Assembly (NCBI GenBank): GCA_002362735.1
Contig: DEUU01000232.1
Location: 1-13,588, forward strand
Source: Dehalococcoidia bacterium UBA3254
GTDB lineage: Bacteria; Chloroflexota; Dehalococcoidia; Dehalococcoidales; UBA3254
Direction of reading: 5' to 3'
Length of the DNA stretch: 13,588 nucleotides
Positions 5,804-12,173 of this stretch are shown here, in pieces (position 1 is the first letter of the stretch; each line of letters begins with the position of its first letter). The notes under the pieces are model-generated. The model ran no database searches. It was not told the origin of the DNA and saw only the letters and a program-made list of their open reading frames with translations. The position numbers and the translations under genes are program-made.

Positions 5804-7735
5804 GTGTCAAAAGTTGTTGGAATTGATCTGGGTACTACTAAAAGTGTAGTGTCCGTGATGCAAGGCGGAGAGCCGGTGGTTATTACCACTTCAGATGGTA
5901 CGCGAGCCCTTCCGTCCGTCGTGGCGGTAAGCAAGACCGGCGAGCGTTTGGTCGGAATGCTGGCCAAAAGACAGGCGATCGTTAACCCGGAAAATACCAT
6001 CTATGCGATCAAGAGGTTTATGGGACGAAAATGGGGTGAACCAGCCGGACGTGAACTTCCTGTAGAGGAAGACGCCAGGCGTAAGACTTATAAAGTTACC
6101 CGTGGACCTAACAATGAAGTTAAGGTCCTCATGGGAGGAAAGGAATACAGCCCTCCGGAGATTTCGGCCATGATTCTTCAAAAACTCAAGACGGATGCCG
6201 AAACTTACCTTGGCGAGAAGGTGACGGAAGCTGTCATTACGGTTCCGGCCTATTTCAACGATAGCCAGAGACAGGCTACCAAGGATGCCGGCACCATTGC
6301 CGGATTAAATGTGCTGAGAATCATTAACGAACCGACCGCCGCGTCGCTGGCGTACGGTCTGGATAAGAAAAAAGAAGAGACTGTAGTGGTCTATGATCTG
6401 GGAGGCGGTACCTTTGATGTTTCTATCTTGGAACTCGGAGAAGGCACTTTCCAGGTCAAGTCTACTGCTGGGGATACTCATCTTGGCGGTGAAGATTTTG
6501 ATCAGAGGATCATGGATTGGCTAAGTGATGAATTTAAAAAAGACCAGGGAATCGATCTGCGTCAGGATCGGATGGCTCTACAAAGACTCAAGGAAGCTGC
6601 TGAAAAAGCCAAGATCGAGCTTTCCAGTGTTCAGCAGACGGATATCAACCTGCCATTTATTACGGCGGATGCCAGTGGTCCCAAACATCTGAATATCACA
6701 TTGACCAAGGCCAAATTGGAACAACTCGTCATGGACCTGGTAGAAAAGACGCTTGTTCCCTGCAAACAGGCGCTTCAGGATGCCGGGATGACAGCCGCTC
6801 AACTTGATGAGGTTATTCTGGTGGGGTCTCAGACCCGTATGCCACTTGTACAGCAGAAAGTTAAGGAATTCTTCGGCAAGGAACCGAACCGCGGAGTAAA
6901 TCCTGAAGAGGTAGTCTCCATCGGCGCTGCTATTCAGGGGGGCGTTCTGAAAGGAGAGGTCAAGGATGTTCTATTGCTGGATGTGACTCCGCTAACACTG
7001 GGCATTGAAACCCTGGGCGGCGTTGCAACTCCGCTTATACCCCGCAATACCACGATCCCGACTTCCAAGAGCCAGGTTTTCAGCACAGCAGCGGATAACC
7101 AACCGAGCGTTGAGATCCACGTTCTTCAAGGTGAAAGACCGATGGCTGGTGATAACCGGACTTTGGGCCGGTTTATGCTGGATGGAATTTTACCTGCTCC
7201 CAGAGGCATGCCCCAGATTGAGGTTACCTTTGACATCGATGCGAACGGTATTTTGAATGTCAAAGCGCATGATAAGGGTACAGGCCGGGAGCAAAAGATT
7301 ACTATTCAATCTTCCAGCGGTCTGCGTAAAGACGAAATTGACAAGATGCAGCAGGAAGCAGCGGCTCACGCGGCGGAAGATGCTCGCAAGAAGGAAGAAG
7401 CGGAAGTCCGCAATACAGCCGATACCCTGGCTTACACTGCAGAGAAGACTTTACGGGATAATAAGGATAAAATACCGGCAGAATTGAACTCAGAGGTTGA
7501 GGGCAAGGTGGCTGCCGTACGTTCCGCCGTTCAAGCGAATGATCTGCAGTCCATGAAGAGTGCGACACAAGCTCTAAATGAAGCGATGCAGAAGATCGGT
7601 CAGGCGGTCTATCAACAACAGCAGCAACAACAGCCTCCGCCTCCACCGCCTCCAGGCGGACAGCAGCCGCCTCCACCACCACCCGGTGGCGAAGGGGGAC
7701 AGGGCACTGTAGAAGGCGAATTCCGCGAAGTATAG
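5804..7735 (+). CDS. dnaK: Molecular chaperone DnaK (Hsp70)
   Basis: DnaK is an ATP-dependent holding and refolding chaperone. The 643-residue protein has a complete nucleotide-binding domain (about 1-385): [14 protein letters not shown] (5-18), [21 protein letters not shown] (143-163), [11 protein letters not shown] (175-185), [13 protein letters not shown] (197-209) with the catalytic Thr near 203, and [10 protein letters not shown] (338-347). The hydrophobic linker [12 protein letters not shown] (389-400) follows, then the substrate-binding beta domain (to about 505) and a helical lid (to about 600). The tail is unusual: seven Gln, seven Pro, GGQQ, six Pro, GG, a Gly-rich stretch, and the terminal acidic motif EGEFREV. 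In the phosphate loop, Lys13 replaces the Asn usual in bacterial DnaK. A strong AAGGAGG nine bases before the GTG fixes the start. A terminator follows immediately; dnaJ is not adjacent. Confidence 0.98.
   Translation: MSKVVGIDLGTTKSVVSVMQGGEPVVITTSDGTRALPSVVAVSKTGERLVGMLAKRQAIVNPENTIYAIKRFMGRKWGEPAGRELPVEEDARRKTYKVTRGPNNEVKVLMGGKEYSPPEISAMILQKLKTDAETYLGEKVTEAVITVPAYFNDSQRQATKDAGTIAGLNVLRIINEPTAASLAYGLDKKKEETVVVYDLGGGTFDVSILELGEGTFQVKSTAGDTHLGGEDFDQRIMDWLSDEFKKDQGIDLRQDRMALQRLKEAAEKAKIELSSVQQTDINLPFITADASGPKHLNITLTKAKLEQLVMDLVEKTLVPCKQALQDAGMTAAQLDEVILVGSQTRMPLVQQKVKEFFGKEPNRGVNPEEVVSIGAAIQGGVLKGEVKDVLLLDVTPLTLGIETLGGVATPLIPRNTTIPTSKSQVFSTAADNQPSVEIHVLQGERPMAGDNRTLGRFMLDGILPAPRGMPQIEVTFDIDANGILNVKAHDKGTGREQKITIQSSSGLRKDEIDKMQQEAAAHAAEDARKKEEAEVRNTADTLAYTAEKTLRDNKDKIPAELNSEVEGKVAAVRSAVQANDLQSMKSATQALNEAMQKIGQAVYQQQQQQQPPPPPPPGGQQPPPPPPGGEGGQGTVEGEFREV
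7613..7690 (+). repeat. Low-complexity Gln/Pro tract at the 3' end of dnaK
   Basis: Seven CAA/CAG codons are followed by seven CCN codons, GGCGGA, CAGCAG, six more CCN codons and Gly codons. The two polyproline blocks form an imperfect repeat of about 30 bases (Pro run, Gly-Gly). Codons are mixed within each run, so it is not a pure microsatellite, which suggests it has been retained as protein sequence rather than formed by recent slippage. Confidence 0.85.
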
Positions 7736-7744
7736 CGAGAAAAT

Positions 7745-7777
7745 AAAAAACCCGGCTCGAAAGAGCCGGGTTTTTTT
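7745..7777 (+). terminator. Intrinsic terminator after dnaK
   Basis: A perfect 8-bp GC-rich stem CCCGGCTC (7751-7758) / GAGCCGGG (7763-7770) closes on a GAAA tetraloop and is followed by seven T. Six A precede the stem, so the hairpin can extend with A-U pairs and could act on both strands. It ends the hrcA-grpE-dnaK operon ten bases after the stop codon. Confidence 0.95.
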
Positions 7778-7792
7778 AACCTTCATCATCTG

Positions 7793-7855
7793 CTTAGACG
7801 GTTTTCAATGAAAATTGGGATTTTCTTCCTCAGGAGAAACCGTAGTCAAACTAAG
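7793..7855. other. Nested inverted repeats, possible structured RNA or protein site
   Basis: Three nested pairings occur in 63 bases of the gap between dnaK and the hemerythrin-like gene: CTTAG (7793-7797) with CTAAG (7851-7855), ACGGTTT (7798-7804) with AAACCGT (7837-7843), and a hairpin GAAAAT-TGGG-ATTTTC (7810-7825). All are perfect complements. I do not recognise a known riboswitch. The likely promoter for the next gene lies downstream, so transcription of this element is uncertain. The rest of the gap to 7906 shows nothing else. Confidence 0.35.
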
Positions 7856-7906
7856 TAAGGACGCTGAGAAAAATCCCCGAAATCGTTTTATTCCATGACC
7901 AAACGC

Positions 7907-7915
7907 TGTTAAAAT
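7907..7915 (+). promoter_or_regulatory. Extended -10 promoter of the hemerythrin-like gene
   Basis: TG at 7907-7908, one base, then TAAAAT (7910-7915, five of six matches). The -35 region is poor (TTTATT, 17 bases upstream), as is common for extended -10 promoters. The start would fall near 7922, giving a leader of about 28 bases with GGAGG at 7938-7942. Confidence 0.45.
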
Positions 7916-7949
7916 TAGGTCTGAATGCAAAAACTCCGGAGGTAAAAGC

Positions 7950-8429
7950 ATGCTGAGCATGATGACAACCTTTGAGAAATTCAGACAGGAACACGAGGTT
8001 ATTCAAGCAAATACCCGGCTGATTGCCGGCGCGGCAGATAACCTGCTGGTATTGTGTAACCTGCAAAATAATCAGCCAAATCTTACGAGCCGCCAGTTGA
8101 GTTCATTGGGCAATAAAAGGATGAATTTAAAAAGAGCCATCATCGCTCTGAAAGAAGGCCTTATAGAGCATTTCAACCGTGAAGAGGAAGCTTTGAAACC
8201 ATTCGTGGGTATCCTGATGCATATTTTAAAGAAAGAACACCAGAAGGTTATAGCAAAACTGGAAGAGATTGATTGGATGCTGCTTAATATCAGTCCAGCC
8301 GGGATACTGTTCAACAGTACTTTTCTAAAAAATAAGATAGATACTCTTTGCCAGTCATTAGATGCTAATTGTACCAGGGAAGATTCGGTCCTGGACCTGC
8401 TAATTAATTTATCCGAAAGTAATAATTAA
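7950..8429 (+). CDS. Hemerythrin-like (HHE) protein, divergent
   Basis: This is a 159-residue, mainly helical soluble protein with the spacing of hemerythrin HHE domains: H15 in FRQEHEVI (helix A), H74-x3-E78 in LIEHFNREEEAL (helix B), H97 in KKEHQKVI (helix C) and a final helix with CTREDSVLDLL. In typical members the last helix carries H-x3-E before an aliphatic L; here the His position is Asn140 (E144 retained), so the di-iron site may be incomplete. HHE proteins bind O2, NO or act in iron and redox sensing; which applies here cannot be told. The start is fixed by GGAGG seven bases before the ATG. Its stop codon is one base from the stop of the opposing kinase gene. The family call is tentative because it rests on motif spacing. 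Confidence 0.55.
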   Translation: MLSMMTTFEKFRQEHEVIQANTRLIAGAADNLLVLCNLQNNQPNLTSRQLSSLGNKRMNLKRAIIALKEGLIEHFNREEEALKPFVGILMHILKKEHQKVIAKLEEIDWMLLNISPAGILFNSTFLKNKIDTLCQSLDANCTREDSVLDLLINLSESNN

Positions 8430-8430
8430 T

Positions 8431-10803
8431 TTAAGTCCTTAATTCAACTGAGACAACTGTTCCGTGATTTAATTCGGACTTAATTTTCAAACTGGCGCCT
8501 ATAAGGTGGGCTCGTTCTCTCATGCCTACCAGTCCCAGACTTCCTGCGGTGCGGTTTTTATCAGTCTCTCTGAAGGTAAATCCCTGGCCATTGTCTGTAA
8601 CCGTCAGACGTACCTTTTGAGTGGTAAATTTGAGGTTTATGCCGGCTCTGGTCGCGGCTGAATGCTTGCGGATGTTATTCATGGCTTCCTGCGTGATGCG
8701 GAATAAGGCAAGCTCTATATGGTTTTGTAAACGTCTTTCTTTTCCCATAATGTTGAAGCTTGCTTTAATTTTACAGGCGTTTTTGAACTCAGACAAAATC
8801 TGTTCCAGCGCGGCAGGAAGTCCGAAATCCTCCAGTATGCTGGGTCGAAGCTCATGGCTAAAACGTCTCACCTCGTATAGAGCTTTCTCGGTTGTATTGT
8901 GCAATCTTTCCAAACGGGACAGGGTATCCGGTGGCAAAAGCTTGTTCTGTTCTATCAATGAGTCTATCTCTAAAGAAATCAAGGCGAGGTATTGAGCGGT
9001 GTCATCGTGCAGGTCCCGTGAAATACGTTTGCGTTCTTCTTCCTGGGCATCCATTAATCTCCGGGTAAATTGTTCCCTTTCATCCTGGAGTTTTTTTTGT
9101 TCGGTAATATCCGTCATGGAACGGACGATGCCGATCACCTGATTCCAGCGATTAAGAATGGGTACGGCACTGACATTGAGCCAGATCGTAGTTCCGTCTT
9201 CTTTAACCAGGCCGGTTTCATAATTTTGAACTATTTTTTTTCTTTTTTGAGCAATAATAATGGCGGTTTCTTCTAAAGGCATAGGACTACCATCCGGACG
9301 AATAATCTTACGTCTGGGAGACCTGAAATGCCCGCCGATGCGTTCTTCGAGTGATTTTAAGCCCAGAATTCGGGCTTCCGCTTTGTTGGCTTGAATCACT
9401 TTCCCGTCCGGTGCAATTAAAGCTACACCTTCAGTTAAGGCTTCCAGGATGCTCTGAAGACGCAACTCGTTTTGTTTGATTTCATCTTCAGCTTTTTTCC
9501 GGGCAGTGATGTCTACCCAGGATGCCAGGAAATATTTAAGGTTATCTTTCTCCATCACCTTCCTGATGCTGAGTGTAACCCAGAACTTTTCACCGTTTTT
9601 TTTGGAGTATTCTCTTTCCCGGTCTGGGATTTCCTCTTTACTCTTAAGAACATCCTCAGCCTGATATTCTTTTTGTTTCTCCGGCGGCCACCAGGGGTAG
9701 GGCGATTTTTGTCCGATCAGTTCAGCACTGGTATATCCGCTCAGTTTTTCCATGGCCGGATTCACGTAACGGATCTTCAAATTCGGGTTAATCACCACCA
9801 CCGGGTAAGGAGAATTTTGAATTATGTTGGAACTTAAAGCCTCGCTCTGCTTTAGAGCCTCTTCCATTCTTTTACGTTCTGTGATATCCCGGACTACGCT
9901 GATGATATATTTGCGACCTCCGGCCTCGACGAGACGGGAATGGCTTTCAACGAGTACCTTATGGCCGTCTTTACGGAGATGGTATACTTCGGAGGAAGCT
10001 TCACCTTTTTCCAGGATGGTCCGGGTCCGGTTTCGATAGCTGGTCATCTCCTCTTCCGGGACCAGCTGGGAAAATTTGGTCCGATAAAATTCTTCCCTGG
10101 TATAACCGTATAACCGGCAGGCGGCTTCATTAGCGTATAGCATCCTGTCGTCAGGAGAATAAAGCAAAATGGTATCGTAAGCCATATCCAGGACCCTGGA
10201 TCTTAAAAACATTTCTTCATTGACATTCAATAATCCTGCGGTGAGTTCTTTTCGTCCGGAGCTATCTATGACCGTCGCGCGGCACTGTACTACGGCGTCT
10301 AAAGGAGTAAGCACCGGGATACCTGACAGTTGAACGGGTACCAGGTTCCCGTCTTTTTTAACCAGTTGCAGCTCACATTTTTGCTCGGTTCCGGTTTCGA
10401 AGATTTTTTTGGAATGTAACTCAAAAATATCTTGAGATTCCAAGGCAACGTAGAGAATAAAGGGGGTTCCTATCAGGTTATGGGTTTCAACTCCAAGTAT
10501 ATTGGAGATGGTGAAGTTGGCTTCGATGACAAGACCCTGACGGTCTAGAGAGAGATATCCGATGGGTGCTGAATTGTAGAGATCCTGATACCTGCGAAGG
10601 GAGTCCTGAAGGGATTTCTGAGTTTGTACAAGTTCTTTAACCTGCTCTTTAAGTTCAGCCAGTTGAACTTCATGCTCGTAATTCAGAGCTCCCAGGTCTA
10701 TGTTCATTTGACCCGGTGGACTTTGACTGAGTTCAGTGGTCTGGTCCCTGGCTTTCCGCCGAATTTTAGTTTTCCTGGATGTAACTTCTCTAGGTTGATT
10801 CAT
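8431..10803 (-). CDS. Soluble multi-PAS sensor histidine kinase (NarL/DegS type)
   Basis: This is a 790-residue kinase from ATG 10803. After a basic N-terminus and a coiled-coil stretch (about 45-70) come four PAS domains, near 66-185, 197-310, 320-436 and 446-568. Each begins with a pattern such as YNSAPIGYLSLD or EALTEGVALIAPDG, and several end in D-I-T-x-x-K/R PAC motifs. The HisKA_3 dimerisation region follows, with phosphoacceptor His599 in RISRDLHDD. The ATPase domain has an N box (ITQEAMNNIRKHS, about 703-715), a G1 box DNGQGF (737-742) and SLGLVGMRER (755-764), so it should be active. No membrane segment is seen; input is probably a cytoplasmic ligand, redox or flavin/heme signal. No response regulator is nearby. 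The frame stays open to an ATG at 10923 (40 more residues), but that reads through a plausible promoter and none of the upstream starts has a good ribosome site. Confidence 0.9.
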   Translation of the reverse strand: MNQPREVTSRKTKIRRKARDQTTELSQSPPGQMNIDLGALNYEHEVQLAELKEQVKELVQTQKSLQDSLRRYQDLYNSAPIGYLSLDRQGLVIEANFTISNILGVETHNLIGTPFILYVALESQDIFELHSKKIFETGTEQKCELQLVKKDGNLVPVQLSGIPVLTPLDAVVQCRATVIDSSGRKELTAGLLNVNEEMFLRSRVLDMAYDTILLYSPDDRMLYANEAACRLYGYTREEFYRTKFSQLVPEEEMTSYRNRTRTILEKGEASSEVYHLRKDGHKVLVESHSRLVEAGGRKYIISVVRDITERKRMEEALKQSEALSSNIIQNSPYPVVVINPNLKIRYVNPAMEKLSGYTSAELIGQKSPYPWWPPEKQKEYQAEDVLKSKEEIPDREREYSKKNGEKFWVTLSIRKVMEKDNLKYFLASWVDITARKKAEDEIKQNELRLQSILEALTEGVALIAPDGKVIQANKAEARILGLKSLEERIGGHFRSPRRKIIRPDGSPMPLEETAIIIAQKRKKIVQNYETGLVKEDGTTIWLNVSAVPILNRWNQVIGIVRSMTDITEQKKLQDEREQFTRRLMDAQEEERKRISRDLHDDTAQYLALISLEIDSLIEQNKLLPPDTLSRLERLHNTTEKALYEVRRFSHELRPSILEDFGLPAALEQILSEFKNACKIKASFNIMGKERRLQNHIELALFRITQEAMNNIRKHSAATRAGINLKFTTQKVRLTVTDNGQGFTFRETDKNRTAGSLGLVGMRERAHLIGASLKIKSELNHGTVVSVELRT

Positions 10804-10823
10804 TTTTAATAACCAGCCCATAT

Positions 10824-10852
10824 ATGATATTCGAATAAGAAATAAAAGTAAA
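10824..10852 (-). promoter_or_regulatory. Promoter of the PAS kinase
   Basis: On the - strand TTTACT (10852-10847) and TATCAT (10829-10824, five of six) are spaced by 17 bases. The start would be near 10817, only about 14 bases before the ATG at 10803. This supports the shorter kinase start. The match is moderate and the region is AT-rich. Confidence 0.4.
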
Positions 10853-10950
10853 GATGTAAAATCGGGTGAGTTTTCATCTCTCGAATGAATGTTTTTCAAT
10901 TGAACAACCGTGAGGATGAACATTTTCTTGTATCACATTCGCTTTATTTG

Positions 10951-10959
10951 TGCTACAAT
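10951..10959 (+). promoter_or_regulatory. Extended -10 promoter of dprA
   Basis: TG-C-TACAAT (10951-10959; hexamer five of six). A TTGTAT at 10928-10933 lies 20 bases upstream, too far for a standard -35. The predicted start near 10966 leaves only about six bases before the ATG at 10972, so the message would be nearly leaderless. Confidence 0.4.
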
Positions 10960-10971
10960 AATTCCTTTGTG

Positions 10972-12093
10972 ATGAATAATAAGGAATTGAAGTACTGGGT
11001 GGGTTTTAACATTGTGCCAGGAATAGGGTGTGTCAAGTTTGCCCAGATTGAAACCTTTTTCGGTAATCTGGAAAAAGCCTGGAAGGCCAAACCTGGTGAT
11101 TTTAAGCTTGCCGGCCTGGATAACCATACCATAAATACCATCGAAACTACACGAAATCAGATCGATCTGGATGTCGAGATGGAAAATCTGGAGAAACAAC
11201 AGGTTAAAGCCTGCACATATCATGATACGGAGTATCCCGCCCGACTAAAAGAAATTTATGATTATCCTCCTTTGATTTATATGAAGGGTCAGATCATGCC
11301 CCAGGATGAATGGTGCATCGCGGTGGTGGGTACCCGCCGGGCGACCATCTACGGGCGTCAGGTGGCGGAGGAACTGGTTACCGGTCTGGCTCGAAACAAC
11401 ATTACCATTGTCAGTGGTCTGGCTCGCGGAATTGATACCGTTGCTCACCGTTGCACTCTGGAAGCAAGAGGAAGAACGATTGCCATCTTTGCCTGCGGAC
11501 TGGATACGGTTTATCCTGGAGAGAATCTTAACCTTGCCCGGAGTATAATAAATCAGGGCGCTTTAATATCAGAGTATCCGTTAGGCACTAAACCCAGACC
11601 CGACTATTTCCCGAGGCGTAATCGGATCATGAGCGGTATGAGCCTGGGAGTGCTGGTGATCGAAGCCGATGAAGCCAGCGGGGCGATTATCACGGCTCAT
11701 ATGGCTCTGGAGCAAAACCGGGAAGTGTTTGCCGTTCCCGGGAGCATTCTTTCTCCGATGAGTCGTGGAACCAATTCCTTAATACAGGAAGGGGCTAAAC
11801 TGGTACGTGACTGCACGGATATTTTGGAAGAGTTGAATTTGACAGTTAATGTCCATCAGATGGAAATGAAAGAGACTCCGGCAACTTCTGAGACGGAAAA
11901 GGTTCTATTAAAGGAACTGAGCTCTGAACCGGTCCATATCGACCAGATTTGCCGTCAGAGCGGTCTACCTATCTCTACGGTGAGCAGCAATCTGGCGATG
12001 ATGGAACTTAAAGGGTTGGTGCGACAGATCAGCTCAATGAATTATGTTATCGTTCGTGAATCGAAACAGGACTACAGGGTGAAAGTAGAATAA
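10972..12093 (+). CDS. dprA: DNA-processing protein DprA (Smf)
   Basis: DprA binds ssDNA entering during transformation, protects it and loads RecA; it is also found in species not known to be competent. The 373-residue protein (from ATG 10972) has an N-terminal SAM/HhH-like region (KYWVGFNIVPGIGCVKF), then a Rossmann-like DprA domain: VVGTRRATIYGRQVA (119-133), IVSGLARGIDTVAH (146-159), IFACGLDTVYP (172-182), ISEYPLGTKPRPDYFPRRNRIM (199-220), VIEADEASGAIITA (230-243) and FAVPGSILSPMSRGTN (253-268). A C-terminal winged helix (about 308-362, HIDQICRQSGLPISTVSSNLAMMELKGLV) follows. The open frame begins at 10885, but the extra 29 codons overlap the promoter and do not look like DprA, so ATG 10972 is chosen. 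That start has no Shine-Dalgarno. topA lies 80 bases downstream, probably in the same operon. Confidence 0.95.
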   Translation: MNNKELKYWVGFNIVPGIGCVKFAQIETFFGNLEKAWKAKPGDFKLAGLDNHTINTIETTRNQIDLDVEMENLEKQQVKACTYHDTEYPARLKEIYDYPPLIYMKGQIMPQDEWCIAVVGTRRATIYGRQVAEELVTGLARNNITIVSGLARGIDTVAHRCTLEARGRTIAIFACGLDTVYPGENLNLARSIINQGALISEYPLGTKPRPDYFPRRNRIMSGMSLGVLVIEADEASGAIITAHMALEQNREVFAVPGSILSPMSRGTNSLIQEGAKLVRDCTDILEELNLTVNVHQMEMKETPATSETEKVLLKELSSEPVHIDQICRQSGLPISTVSSNLAMMELKGLVRQISSMNYVIVRESKQDYRVKVE

Positions 12094-12107
12094 AGCAAGG
12101 AGTTCAA

Positions 12108-12157
12108 AGTTTGGGTCTGGGGTTACGACTACCGGGCACATGATCATAAACCAAACT
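12108..12157 (+). repeat. Inverted repeat in the dprA-topA gap
   Basis: AGTTTGG (12108-12114) is a perfect complement of CCAAACT (12151-12157), enclosing 36 bases. The right arm ends 16 bases before the topA start. The gap also holds an AAGGAG (12097-12102) eight bases before a TTG that opens a ten-codon frame ending at 12143. Neither element has a run of T, so this is not a terminator. Confidence 0.3.
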
Positions 12158-12173
12158 CGAAATTATTGACATT

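Noticed and set aside
7302..7682. Frame on the - strand across the end of dnaK
   Set aside because: It arises from the repetitive Gln/Pro codons and is antisense to the DnaK lid; it has no protein-like features.
7835..7890. Riboswitch resemblance (AAACCGT and GGACGCTGAG recall a c-di-GMP-I aptamer)
   Set aside because: The conserved core, tetraloop and receptor of that class are not present in the right order, so only a structured element is reported.
9472..9837. Open frames on the + strand inside the kinase gene
   Set aside because: They are antisense to well-conserved PAS domains; low-complexity Phe/Ser-rich translations are typical of shadow frames.
10804..10923. N-terminal extension of the kinase to ATG 10923
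   Set aside because: It reads through a plausible promoter, has no good ribosome site and adds a sequence with no domain; it cannot be fully excluded.
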